Assembly (NCBI GenBank): GCA_018873225.1
Contig: JAEILZ010000007.1
Span: 496,001 to 560,000, forward strand
Reading direction: 5' to 3'
DNA from: [Phialemoniopsis] sp. UDSM-2020
Taxonomy: Eukaryota; Ascomycota; Sordariomycetes; Thyridiales; Thyridiaceae
Length of the DNA: 64,000 bases
The translations under genes were made by a program, and so were the position numbers. Under the pieces are notes generated by a model. That model made no database searches. It worked only from the letters and a program-made list of their open reading frames with translations, and was not told where the DNA came from. This document shows, piece after piece, positions 37,344 through 47,689 of the stretch (within the stretch, counting starts at the first letter, position 1; the number at the start of each line of letters is the position of its first letter).

Positions 37344-39131
37344 ATGGCGTCTTTAATAATCAAGCAATTTGACCCGCAGGTTCTGACAAAGAAGAAATCC
37401 AGGTCTGTCCTGCACAAACCCTCTTGCTTGGTCAAACCCCCGGCAACAGACGAGATGAGCCTACATTTCTTGGCTCACGCTCCGAGCAACTGGCCATTAT
37501 GCGGCATCGATGGTGACGCTGCCTCATCAGCCCAGACAACCACAAGCACTCATTTGTCGTCATTTGAGGATCCAGATCTTTTTGACTTCGGTAAAGAGTT
37601 TGTCGATCTTCCTGGCGCTGCTCAGCTGCACGAGAAAGCTGCTGGTGTGGTGTCTCTCGCGGCGCCGAGCAGTGGCGGCAGCGCCCAGCACGCCACATTG
37701 GCAGGAACACCATTGGAAATCTATCCGATTGTATCCAGCTTTTCTGGGTCTGCAGAATTCAGAGGTGAGATGCTTAGATCATTTGATCCAATCTGTTGAG
37801 TCTAACAGGTCACAGGCCCGCACATCCACGAGAGTGTAAATGCAGCAACACTGGTCGAACCTACCATTACCAGCCCTGTAGCTCGCGTGTCTCCGACAAC
37901 ACCAGAGGCAACTGGCAAGGCGACGAGATCAAAGAGCGTTGCATCCCCTCAGAGCGATGTCATTGCCGCTACCGAGGTTGAGAATGCAGTCACACACCCG
38001 ACAACAGCAGACCGATACAGCGACGACGACAGACGCGATACAGACCATGATAATTGGGATGGCAGATTTGTCAGCGAAAGCCCTCAACCACGAGCCTCGT
38101 CCCAACCGGAATCCCAGGAGTCATTCAGCTTGCCACTTGATGCGGGCCAAAACAGTCGCAGTCTGATGCCGGGTAGTCTTTCATCTGGGCTGAACTATGA
38201 AGAGAGGGCGTCGGATGACCCGCGACAATTCAGAGGCACCACGAAGGACCAGGAGCAAGTGTCACAGAGCTGCGATAGCACGCCGTATCCTTCTCATCTC
38301 CGTCGTGGCAAGCGCAAACGCTGGCAACCCTCCGAAGAGTCAGACACGGATTTTGATAAGGAATTGAAGCGGACGCGAGTCTCGTCGCATCGACGGAACA
38401 GGCACCTCTCGAGCACTCCTCAGCAGCAAACTCAAACGTCCAGGCTCACCGATTGCTGTACAGATATTGAGACTTACTTGAGGAGTGTTGCCGAAGCTCC
38501 AGGCGGCGAATGCCCGATTCGTCAATTCGTCATTCTCTTGACACAACTTGGCTTGCCGTTCATGAGTGCGCATACAGTAGCCGGCCATCTGATGACTGCA
38601 TCAGCCCCCTGTTCAGAACACTGCCCGCCTGTTGAGCGTAGTCAGACTGTTGACAAATCTGACAAGGACTTGCTGGTGGACGAGTCTTCACACACGCACG
38701 GAAGCGGTCGTGATCTCTGCAAGTCTCATAAGTCCTCTGAAGTGAGGTCGAAACACAGGTTTCGACCGTTGTCGTCACTGACGGAGAAGCGCCTTGAGGC
38801 TTATATGCGGGAGGGCAAGGATGCCAGTTGGGCTGCTCGGAAGCTGACACTGTCCGAGAGTGAAGTCGAGCATCATTGGGGTACAATATCATCATCCTAT
38901 CGAGCGACTGCCCAAAAGGCCACGAAATACCATCATCCGACACGTTCGGTAGCGGATAATATGGTTACGAAGACCGCCAAAGGGTCATCCTGGACGCGAG
39001 AGGAAGAGAGCACAGTGCGTTCTATGAGAAAGGCTGGCTGCTCGTGGGAAGAAATACACTTAGCTCTCCCTCATCGGACGCCAGGGTCAATACAGGTTCG
39101 GTTTTCCACCAAATTGAGAGCCCGTGCCTAG
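37344..39131 (+). CDS. Myb/SANT-like DNA-binding protein, otherwise unknown
   Basis: Two exons, 37344..37764 and 37816..39131 (intron GTGAGA..CACAG, 51 bp), give 578 aa. Most of the protein is low-complexity, rich in Ser, Thr, Pro, Gln and charged residues, with basic runs (LRRGKRKRW, KRTRVSSHRRNR) that could be nuclear localisation signals. The C-terminal 50 residues read SSWTREEESTVRSMRKAG, then CSWEEIHLALPHRTPGSIQ. This has the Trp spacing and helix pattern of a Myb/SANT-like repeat found in fungal regulators. A second helical segment precedes it (LTEKRLEAYMREGKDASWAA). Likely a nuclear regulator; targets unknown. It is the first intact gene after the AT island. Confidence 0.75.
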
Positions 39132-39886
39132 ATTAGTGTGGCATTTGCCTCGTCCTCCGTCGGATGCTTGGCACTGGCAGCTGGATCTGTGAGAGGCAGG
39201 TCATCATCGATGCGGAAACAGGTATGGATCGCAAGAAGGCACACTTGAAAATAGGTTGACGTCCATACAGGGATCCAATCATCACCGACGGATCGTTAAC
39301 AGTCAGGCAAATGGCGATGGGCGTGCAATGGACTACACAGGCATAGCACAGCCTCAATTCACAATAACTAACATATGCGAGCTACAGAAATCATTGGGGT
39401 TACGCCAAACTCTCCAGTACCTATAAGCGACGCTGGAAGTATGGATGGGCGCAGGATACTGGGATCAGGGAGGACTTGCTCAATAACGTCACTGAGATGG
39501 GAGGGCTTCTATTATAGCTTCTGATCTAGCGTACAGGCGACCATCCTAAAGTCGGCGATATTTGCGGCCGCGGTCGCTTTCTAGAAATAGAGCTCGTGGC
39601 AAATAAGTCCGCGGGTGCCCCATTCTTAGCCAAAGCACAGGTAGCCATGAAAGTATCCGAGTTGGGACTGACAGACATGTACGGTATAGCAGTCTACCCT
39701 GCATTAAAAGCTATCTTCAGCTACGATCAAATAACCTTGCCAAGTTTGTCTGAATGTAGATTGCCAATCTCGATGCTGCAGGAAAGGGGCCGCAAAAAGA
39801 AAAGAAGATGAAAGCCACCCAGATCATTCATAGCTTCTCCGTATTATAGGGCCGGTGCCGTGTTTGATGTCTTCTCAAACCAGTGG
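39132..39886. other. Intergenic, nothing recognised
   Basis: About 750 bp between convergent genes. Only short, motif-free ORFs are present. I see no repeat or RNA gene. Confidence 0.5.
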
Positions 39887-41216
39887 TCACAGACCATCTG
39901 TGACCGGAGTTTCAGTGCTACTACTTTGAGCGTGCACTCGGATTTCACCCAGGACCTGGTCCAGCTGAGCTGTGTCATCAGATGATCCATCAACTTGCAT
40001 CTAGGTTCCATTAGTGCCCAAAGGTTAAGCAAATAAATAGAAAAATTCAATTACCTTTCGAATGTATTCTTTGGAGTCTCCAAGGTGGGCTTCCACGTCG
40101 GACGCTATATCACCAATAATAATTGCGTAGTTGAGATGTTGTGTCTTCAATGGTCAGCCTAGTTCTTTCAAACCTTCCAGATCACATACCTGTCGCTCGA
40201 AGTCGATCATTTGTTCTAAGTTTCGAGGGAAACCATATACCACAACCCACTCAGCGTCACGGAGAGCATACCTGATCTTCTTCTCTAAAAGAGAGGTGAT
40301 CAACCCTACAGGGATAGGCATGGAGTCAGCCAGGCAACGGCTTAAAAAGTGGGCATGATCGTAGAGGTCGTTTTGAGAAGCCTCCTTCAAAACTGAATCA
40401 AGAAAAACATTCGAGATCCCCGTTCGCTGAGGTGGATTAATACACTTCGTTTCGCCTATCTTTGTGAGTTCTTCAGAGTCAAAAACTTTGTAGGTCCGAC
40501 TAACCAGTAACAAAGATCACGTTGAGTCGCTGCGTTCTCTTCTGGAGATGGAGTTGTCTCTCTTCCTGGAGGATTCTGAGCCACTCTTTACCCTGCTCTG
40601 AGACGATCTTTGGCACAAGGCCTTGGAACTCATTCAGATCTTTCTTGCCGAACGTTTGTTGCTCATACTCATGAGCTTGTAAAAGGCACTCAAATTTATC
40701 CATCTCTTTCATCCACCGGCCTTCAGGTGTAGTGCCTTCTTCATACTCGAGCCATGCTTCTTTGATCGCCTTGGCCACATCAGGATGGTTCCCTAACAGC
40801 GACACGATGTAATCGAACCCCGAGCTTTCAAGACGGCTCTTATGCTCTGAGTAAAAGTGAGCATGTGACCCCATTAAGAACAGAGGTGAGGAGTGACCTT
40901 TGGGAACACCCTCATAGACTGGTATATCACCCACATGGGCCTCTGCCAAGTCATGGCAAAGACCTATTGTAATGCATCTGTGTTTATCTAGATTTGGCTA
41001 CAACATAAAATGTGAGCATGATAGGGAACTGTTCGGATGAGTCAAACCCACTGGTGCAAAAAGACCCAGTATTGCCAAACGAAAGCTATGACTAGCTACC
41101 GATTCGGGTACCGAGATAGTGCGTAGCCAACCTGTGCGAGGTAGGCTTTTGAGACGTCCGACTAAGCTCAAGAAAACTAGCGGAGACTTTTCGAACCTAG
41201 ACGCTTGTAGCTCCAT
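39887..41216 (-). pseudogene. HD-domain (HDDC2-like) / adenylate-kinase-like fusion, P-loop lost
   Basis: Exons 41216..41052 and 40997.. encode an HDDC2/YfbR-type HD domain: GRLKSLPRTGW, SVASHSFR (metal His), LCHDLAEAHVGD (His-Asp) and MDKFECLLQAHEYE (distal Asp). In bacteria and humans this family dephosphorylates deoxynucleoside 5'-monophosphates. The frame runs on into NVIFVTG, where an adenylate-kinase P-loop should start, and then hits TAG at 40502..40500. In a shifted frame, from about 40513, the rest of an adenylate-kinase-like domain continues (VVVYGFPRNLEQMIDFERQ; the usual Asp before GFPR is Tyr). It then has two normal introns (40189..40145 and 40054..40001) and a stop at 39887. 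The Walker A segment appears deleted, with a frameshift. I read this as a once-intact fusion now broken, leaving a possible truncated HD protein. An assembly error is the alternative. Confidence 0.75.
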
Positions 41217-41428
41217 GACTTTTCTGTTGCGAGAGAGTTCTGGAGTTGCAAGCTTATTTGTCGGCCGCGATTACTTCGCAGGCCACACTGCGAAGATTTA
41301 AACCCCGCTGCGAAGAGGGGTACAAAGCGGGGTAAGTACTTTTTCTGACGCTCATACCCCGACTGCTTTTCTCCTGCAGAAAGTGCCTCATCTGCTTGAT
41401 GCGGCATTGCACATCTCGGACTGCAACA
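41217..41428. promoter_or_regulatory. Short divergent promoter between two HD-domain genes
   Basis: Only 212 bp separate the two divergent starts. It contains the interrupted inverted pair CTTCGCAGG / CTGCGAAG (about 41274-41315) with TTTAAACCCCGC between. Both genes belong to the same family, so a shared control region or an inverted duplication is plausible. Confidence 0.4.
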
Positions 41429-42183
41429 ATGACTGACTCTTGGACTTTGGAAGAAACTTTAGGAAGTGTTGTCAAAGATACATCCTCGTCCTACAGCTCT
41501 CTCTCGCGCTACTTCCATCTTCTCGGGAACCTAAAGACGATCAAACGTCAGGGTTGGATACGTCATGGAGTCTCGCAGTGCGTACCACAGGAGCAGTCAT
41601 GTTATTCCGACTAACTGTGTGCAGAGTCGAATCCATCGCTGATCACAGTTTCCGAGTGGCAATGATGTCGATGGTTCCCCCAGAATCGCTTGCTATTAAA
41701 CTTGATCGCATGAAGTGTCTCAAAATGAGCCTGATTCACGACTTAGCAGAATCTCTGGTGGGCGATATCACTCCGGCAGATGGGATTGACAAGGAAGAAA
41801 AGCGCCGCCGTGAGACAACTGCAATGGATTTCATAACGAAAACTACGCTCGGGAGTGTTGACAGCGAGGTTGGGAATGAGATATGGGCACTTTGGCAGGA
41901 GCATGAGGATGGTGTAACTGACGAGAGTCTGTACGTCCGTGATCTTGACAAGCTTGACCTTCTCTACCAGATGGTTGAATATGAGAAGCGCGAGGATGGT
42001 AGGATCAATTTGCAGGAATTCACGTATGTAAAGGACAAAATCGTCCACCCCGAGATGTCAGACCGCGCCAAAGAAATCATGGCAGAGAGGGGTGAATTCT
42101 GGACAGGCAGGGAGCTTCCCTTACCACGTCAGCCAGAAGATCCGTACAAGACAAAGGAACTACAAGATAACTACTATCAGTAG
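41429..42183 (+). CDS. HD-domain 5'-deoxynucleotidase-like protein (HDDC2/YfbR family)
   Basis: Two exons, 41429..41577 and 41625..42183 (intron 47 bp, GTGCGT..CAG), give 235 aa, near the family's usual 200-230. The join gives HGVSQVESIADHSFRVAMM, matching the family pattern PESVADH. Metal ligands are all present: His in ADHSFR, His-Asp in LIHDLAESLVGD, Asp in RDLDKLDLLYQ; the TPADGIDKEEKRRRE segment is also typical. Expected reaction: hydrolysis of dNMPs to deoxynucleosides and phosphate, helping balance nucleotide pools (family knowledge). An upstream in-frame ATG at 41399 would add ten residues; I prefer 41429. It is a diverged paralogue of the neighbouring broken HD-kinase fusion. Confidence 0.88.
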
Positions 42184-42333
42184 CCAAGCGACATGAAGAA
42201 TCTCAACAGAAATTCTTGATTACACAGTTCTCCGAGCCTGCGAACATGAGAGAGCTGATGGTGAAGCTAACGCTTTCCGCATTACCATCCTTATAGACAT
42301 CGACTGCTCTCGACCCTACATCATTGTTATCCT

Positions 42334-43998
42334 CTACTTGACTGTAAGCAGAGTGTCTCGTTGTTTAAGGTCATAATGCGTACTCAACTTTCCAACCAAA
42401 CATCTGAAACGTTCCATATATTTCCTCATGTCTTCATTACAATCCGGATATTCCTTTGCGACTCGCGGGTCCGCCCAATTCATTCGAAGCGGGTGATCTC
42501 CCAGGTTGGTGTAAAAGTGGGCCAACAGAATATTGCAGAAGTGCACTCCTTCGCCGATCAGAGTGGTCGGTTTAGACGGGTGTATCCATAACCTGATATC
42601 ATCAGAGTATCGCGCCCAAAATATGTTCCGGCCTCCGTCTAGCTCCCGTATGTGCAGGAGAAGAAATACACCTAGCGTCAAAGGTAGCCACTCTTGGTGT
42701 CTGCTTTTTTTTCTGATGGCCATCTGAATAGACTTGAGGATGCCTTTCTCCAATTGAGCCATGTGTAACTCCAACTTGTGATTGAGTTGATTTTGGAGCA
42801 TTCGAGGCACAGGAGTCACACCGTACCAAGCAGACGCCACGTCCAGGACAGGCGTCATTTCCAAAGTTTCGAAGCCTGCAAAGGTCCAGCCGTGGCATAT
42901 GAGCTTTAACGTGGTGTGTAGCCGAAAGCAATTTGCGATGAAGGGGATCTATCTTGCGTCAAAAACTTGCAATACCGCCAATGATGACAACCTACGTGAA
43001 TATAATGTTCAGCCAACTGGAAGAAATTCGCCAGAAGGCTGTCTTCTCGTTTCAGTTCTCGCCTCAAGAAAGTGGTACAATCATCAACGTATAGAGAGAT
43101 GTCTATATCCTTCACCAGGCAGTACGCAGATGTCGGCCAAGGGTGCCATCCGGTGCTATTCTTTCGAACAACATGACACTGGCGCTTGTAGTCCTGTTCG
43201 AATGGACAGCATTCAGCTGTGAGGATAGGTCCTTCTGAAAAATGCCGCAACTTCACAGTTCTGGGTTCCGTAGTGAACATTCTCACAGAAGTGAGATTGT
43301 ACACATATTCAGCATTCTTCCCTAATTTGAGCGTCAGCTAAGAAATGATGAAGATGAGATCTAAAAATACATTTCTCAAAGGTCGCGCACTCTGTGATTC
43401 GCGTGCTCGTACACCATAAAGGCGGGATTTTAATATTCTTGCAAGCTGTGCAGATCGAGTCTGGACCTTCTTTGAAACACTAATGACCCATTAGTATGGA
43501 CGTGATGTGCTTGAGGCAGGTACATACTTTGACATGCTGTTTCAAGCACCGAATACATGTCCCTCCCTTAGCTTTCGAGACAGGAATGATGAGCTGGTGA
43601 TCAGGTATCCTACGCGGCTCGTAGCAAGTCGCTAGGTGCTCCCCAGCTGGCTTTTGCTCCTCAAGAACAAAAGTTTGCTGATCGGGATACAATAGACCTG
43701 TCCCATGATGAAAAGTGGCCGGTGCTAGAACGGGCATTGGAAGTTCCTGACTGGCACTCGTCTGAGTGTAAACGTCATGCCAGAAGAGAGCTCCCTGGGG
43801 CAGAAATGAAAGGTCTTGAGTGCCATCCATCTGAATAAAACGGTCAATCTCAAAGATATCCTCAGTGCCGAATGCCGCCATATCTACACTATCGTTGTGG
43901 CTGCCGCCAACCAGAGTACGGTCAGCAGCTTCGAAAGCAGAATCTTCTAGCCTGTTCTGCATATTGCTAGGCTTATCGCACCAAGGGAATCTAGTCAA
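42334..43998 (-). CDS. Zn2Cys6-type fungal regulator
   Basis: Four exons: 43998..43528, 43479..43371, 43321..42996, 42903..42334; 491 aa. The first intron falls inside the zinc cluster. Joined, the cluster has Cys at 148, 151, 158, 167, 170 and 180 (CIRCLKQHVKCF...CTAC...WC), close to CX2CX6CX8CX2CX9C. The DNA-binding part lies in the middle rather than at the N-terminus, which fits a fungal subfamily where about 150 low-complexity residues precede it. The C-terminal half (LICHGWTFAGFETLEMT, then VFLLLHIRELDGGRNIFWA and CNILLAHFYTNL) resembles the alpha-helical regulator region of that group. Nuclear; targets unknown. The last intron has two possible acceptors; I chose the one that keeps the frame and family-like sequence. 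Confidence 0.8.
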
Positions 43999-44679
43999 TG
44001 CTGTTGTGAGTACATCACGACCTTGCCGCGATGCCCCGAGTCAATAATGGGAGCAGCGTGGTTCAGTGCCCAGATACTGCCTTTACACACCGCCGTCGAT
44101 GAGCGGGCACCAATAGATACACTCGTTGGAACCCTTGCTGCGCCACAGAACAGTGGCAGTTCTAGAAAGTGCTCATACTTGGTATGGTATGCGTGACGCT
44201 GGGTGTGGTCCAAGGCTGACATGCCTAACAGCTCACGTGTTCGACCACATAGGCAACAGAGGTGGCGCACGGCATGCTCAGACCACTTCGACTTCACAGG
44301 CTAACCCGTGATTTCTGCCTATCTTATCACCCTGACCGCGTGACAGCTAGACAGCATAAATTCAAGCACGGCAATCAAAGAGGGCAAAAGGCTTTCAGAA
44401 GATGCCCATAGTTGATTGAGGCAAAAATTTTCTGTACTCTAGCAGCGTTCATCAGTAAAGCTGTTGTGACAATGATTTTGGCCCCATTGATTGAGATCTC
44501 TGTCCGGCGCACCAAAGGTGCGCAGTAGGCCGGCAAGAAGATAATCCGTTGCGGCTGTGGCGAAGGTTGTCCGTTCCCAGAAGCTCGGACGTATCTCTGT
44601 AGCAACATAGCAAACATCGACAAATGATAGCACCAGGTGTCAGCAGTCACTTAGCGACATTGATCGCTAGTTGACGGAA
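43999..44679. other. Intergenic between divergent regulator and mevalonate kinase genes
   Basis: About 680 bp. Minus-strand ORFs of 91-100 codons are present but show no motif and partly overlap each other. A further upstream exon of the regulator cannot be excluded. Nothing else is recognised. Confidence 0.4.
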
Positions 44680-46080
44680 ATGACCAGCAGTTCAGGTCCT
44701 ATGGGGAGAAAGCCCTCAACGCCGATGGCACCTCCGTTCATGGTATCTGCCCCGGGAAAAGCCATCGTCTTCGGAGAGCACGCCGCGGTATATGGCCAGC
44801 CCGCTCTTGCCGCCGCCATTTCTCTTCGATCCTATCTTCTAGTCACCACTCTCTCCAAGTCTCGACGTACCGTCCAACTAAATTTTCGGGACATTGGCTT
44901 GAATCATACCTGGGAGATCGCCGGTTTGCCATGGGCTATCTTTCAACAACCTTCAAAAAAGCATTGCTATTATTCTGTCGTTGACTCCCTCGATCCCGAT
45001 TGTCTCGAAGCCATCACGCCACATGCAGAGGCCGTGTCGAAGCACCTTCCAGAGAAGCAACGAAAAATGCACATCAAATCTGCGACTGCCTTCCTCTATC
45101 TCTTCCTCTCCCTCGGCTCCTCAACGAACCCCGGATTTATCTACACTCTTCGATCTACAATTCCTATTGGGGCGGGTTTGGGAAGCAGTGCCAGTGTTTG
45201 CGTCTGCCTAAGTGCTGCACTGCTCCTCCAGATACACGCCCTTGCTGGGCCCCACCCTGATCAGCCTCCCGAGGAAGCAGAGGTGCAGATTGAACGCATC
45301 AATCGATGGGCCTTCGTCGGCGAGATGTGCATACACGGAGACCCAAGTGGCGTGGATAATGCAGTATCGGCTGGCGGAAAGGCCATGCTCTTCCAGAGAA
45401 ACGCGTCGAGCCCACCATCCGTCACTCGTCTCGCCAACTTCCCGAAATTACCACTCCTTCTTGTCGATACTCGACAATCACGATCCACTGCCACACAGGT
45501 CGAAAAGGTGAAAACACTAAAAGCCGAACATCCTGAATTAACGGAGACAATCCTTGGTGCAATTGGGCAACTTACAGCTTCTGCATTGGAGCTCATATCA
45601 TCAACTGGTTCTCAAGGTACCACCACATCTAGTGTTCTCCAAGATTTAGGAACCTTAATGAGCGTGAACCACGGACTTCTGGTTTCCTTAGGAGTCTCTC
45701 ATCCCCGCCTAGAACGTGTTCGTGAGCTCACCGATTACGCGAATATCGGTTGGACAAAACTCACCGGTGCTGGAGGTGGTGGTTGTGCTATCACACTCTT
45801 CCGACCAGATACCGACGACCAAACTATCAATGAGCTGGAGCGGAAACTCAATGCCGAAGGTTTTGAAAAGTATGAGGCCGTTCTGGGTGCTGACGGCGTC
45901 GGGGTTCTTTGGCCTGCCGTTCTCCGAAATGGCAGTGCTGGAGAAATCAGCGAAGAGATCGATCAAGAGAAGTTTGACAGTGTTGACGGTCCTCAAGGGA
46001 TCGACCATTTAGTCGGAGTAGGGGTGCAAGAAAAGCGGGAAGGATGGAAGTTCTGGACGCGGGATGTTATTTCAAGATGA
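44680..46080 (+). CDS. ERG12: Mevalonate kinase
   Basis: A single exon of 466 aa from the ATG at 44680 (the frame is open a little further upstream, but with no better start). All three GHMP-kinase motifs are intact: APGKAIVFGEHAAVYG (residues about 24-39), the ATP-binding IPIGAGLGSSAS, and LTGAGGGGC near the C-terminus; GDPSGVDNAVSAGGK contains the catalytic Asp. Reaction: ATP-dependent phosphorylation of mevalonate in the cytosolic route to isoprenoids and ergosterol. The C-terminus extends about 30 residues past the domain and is charged (EKREGWKFWTRDVISR). It may be the housekeeping copy or an extra one; this cannot be decided without the genome. Confidence 0.96.
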   Translation: MTSSSGPMGRKPSTPMAPPFMVSAPGKAIVFGEHAAVYGQPALAAAISLRSYLLVTTLSKSRRTVQLNFRDIGLNHTWEIAGLPWAIFQQPSKKHCYYSVVDSLDPDCLEAITPHAEAVSKHLPEKQRKMHIKSATAFLYLFLSLGSSTNPGFIYTLRSTIPIGAGLGSSASVCVCLSAALLLQIHALAGPHPDQPPEEAEVQIERINRWAFVGEMCIHGDPSGVDNAVSAGGKAMLFQRNASSPPSVTRLANFPKLPLLLVDTRQSRSTATQVEKVKTLKAEHPELTETILGAIGQLTASALELISSTGSQGTTTSSVLQDLGTLMSVNHGLLVSLGVSHPRLERVRELTDYANIGWTKLTGAGGGGCAITLFRPDTDDQTINELERKLNAEGFEKYEAVLGADGVGVLWPAVLRNGSAGEISEEIDQEKFDSVDGPQGIDHLVGVGVQEKREGWKFWTRDVISR

Positions 46081-46438
46081 GTCCCGTATTGTACTTGGTC
46101 GGAGACGTATATTTCATTAAGGGAGCTTTTGTCAGAAGGAGTCACAGTGATGCTTAGATGCAATGTCAAAAGGCCGTTTCGAACAGAGCGTATCTAACAC
46201 GAGATGAAATAAATGCTAAAAGACATCCTATTGTATTCGTACGTGACTGCTACAGAAGGGAGCGACACTAGCATATAATTAATTCTCTGCCATAGAGAAA
46301 GACCGTGAAATTGCTGTAGACCTGCCTGTTGAAGGCTGACGAAAGTGATGACACTGATCAGGCGCACTAGACTCAACGTCGGTCATACAAGGAATAATGG
46401 AAACCCCAGGAACACGTCCTGTTTTCACAGCTCCAGTA
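46081..46438. other. Intergenic between convergent genes
   Basis: About 360 bp of 3' flanking sequence shared by the mevalonate kinase gene (+) and the small Cys-rich gene (-). Nothing recognised. Confidence 0.5.
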
Positions 46439-46694
46439 TTAACCACAGGCGCTGCATTTCCCGTCCTTCAACTGCGCGGTGCAGCTAGGGCAGTGGCCCG
46501 GACAGCCCTGTGGGTCTTTATTTTAGTCCTGAACGTTAAGACGTATGTGCTTGGCATTGATTTCTTACCTCGACGCCGCATTGCTATCCGAGAAAATATT
46601 GTTAGCCTAGGAACAACTGCAAATAGAGCTTCAAAGACAAACTTACGGGGCATTTAGCATCGTTGACGAGCTCACCCACTTTGGTGATGGCCAT
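46439..46694 (-). CDS. Small Cys-rich peptide, 43 aa, three exons
   Basis: I built this by hand; it is too short and too split to show as one ORF. Exons 46694..46647 (48 nt), 46583..46569 (15 nt) and 46507..46439 (69 nt), with introns of 63 and 61 bp bearing GTAAGT..TAG and GTAAGA..CAG, make 43 codons plus TAA in phase. The product begins MAITKVGELVNDAKCP, then QCGVEGCPGHCPSCTAQL and KDGKCSACG. It has seven Cys and one His in 29 residues: CxxC at 15/18, C23, C27, CxxC with C30, and CxxC at 39/42. No signal peptide, so probably cytosolic. It could bind Zn or Cu as a mini zinc ribbon or metallothionein-like peptide (inference). Two consensus donors plus a perfectly phased Cys pattern make chance unlikely. 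Confidence 0.72.
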
Positions 46695-47072
46695 CGTAGT
46701 GTTGTAGGTTTGGGTGAGTTGAAAGGGCAATGAGATCAGTGATGTATGAATGTGGGTAGAGGCGAGGGACAAAGAGTTTTCTTTCTGGACAAGCCGCCGA
46801 CACCGTTAAATAGAGATTGAGGCTGACCTGACCTGGTAGGTAGTGACACTGCCTTGGGGTTTGAGTGTGCTATGATTAATCAGCCAAGCGAGGAGGTCTG
46901 GTAACGTCTTCTGATATGTTATCATGCACCGGCTGGTGTGGCACAACTCGCGAGCACACATTGTGGCATAAGTGGCGGGCGCATTGTTTGTCCTCGGTGT
47001 GTTTGCATTCACTTTGAAGATACCAACCATATTAAATTTATCGGAGCCACCCGTCTCCATAGAGTAGGTCAA
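46695..47072. promoter_or_regulatory. Upstream region of the Cys-rich peptide gene
   Basis: About 380 bp between the peptide ATG and the 51-bp tandem array. It includes CGGCGGCTTGTCC (minus strand, about 46788-46800). No coding sequence with support. Promoter function is inferred from position only. Confidence 0.3.
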
Positions 47073-47411
47073 GTCAAGCCCTGCAGCCTCTGCGCAGGGG
47101 TTTTTTGAGAAAGCGCGAGGTGGGTCAAGCCCTGCAGCATCCGCGCAGGGGTTTTTTGAGAAAGCGCGAGGTGGGTCAAGCCCTGCAGCATCCGAGCAGG
47201 GGTTTTTTGAGAAAGCGCGAGGTGGGTCAAGCCCTGCAGCATCCGAGCAGGGGTTTTTTGAGGAAGCGCGAGGTGGGTCAAGCCCTGCAGCATCCGAGCA
47301 GGGTTTTTTTGAGGAAGCGCGAGGTGGGTCAAGCCCTGCAGCATCCGAGCAGGGGTTTTTTGAGGAAGCGCGAGGTGGGTCAAGTCCTGCAGCCTCCGAG
47401 CAGGGGTCTTA
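47073..47411. repeat. 51-bp tandem repeat (minisatellite), about 6.6 copies
   Basis: Units start at 47073, 47124, 47175, 47226, 47277, 47328 and 47379, exactly 51 bp apart; the last is partial. Copies differ at a few sites (CCGCGCAGG versus CCGAGCAGG, GAGAAAGCG versus GAGGAAGCG). Each unit contains CCCTGC..GCAGGG, a 6-bp inverted pair around a 9-bp loop, followed by a run of T. Because 51 is a multiple of three, frames on both strands stay open through the array (for example a 17-residue THLALPQKTPARMLQGL repeat), but there is no sign of a real gene. The array sits upstream of the Cys-rich peptide gene. Confidence 0.95.
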
Positions 47412-47689
47412 AATCACGGTTCAATGTATGCGCTGAGTGATTGCTGCAGTAAACACATCAACCACTCGTCCGCTTTCCACCGCCATTAGTAGACCGGTTG
47501 GCAGGTCAGCGCCGGGAGTGCAAGCATTGATGGTGAGAAATAGGAGGAGCTAGAAGTGCGGCCTACGCCCGGTCACTGAGAGGAAATGCGGGCGATGCAA
47601 CGATACTCACCGAAGCGCCGCTGCCACAAGATAGAAGGGAAGAGTTTTCGACCACGGTGTAAGATCACCGCGAGTTATATAAAGCAGAA
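47412..47689. other. Intergenic, upstream of the Pro-rich hypothetical gene
   Basis: Under 300 bp. It contains GTTATATAAAGC near 47674-47684, a TATA-like sequence that is too close (about 10 bp) for the ATG at 47690 but reasonable for the ATG at 47744. Confidence 0.35.

Noticed and set aside
47069..47383. Repeat protein on either strand through the 51-bp array; also a CRISPR-like reading
   Set aside because: The frames are open only because 51 is divisible by three. Units are back to back without spacers, so it is a minisatellite and not CRISPR.
47073..47411. Bacterial-type intrinsic terminators in the tandem array
   Set aside because: The hairpin plus T-run resembles one, but the genome is eukaryotic, where such sites do not end RNA polymerase II transcription.
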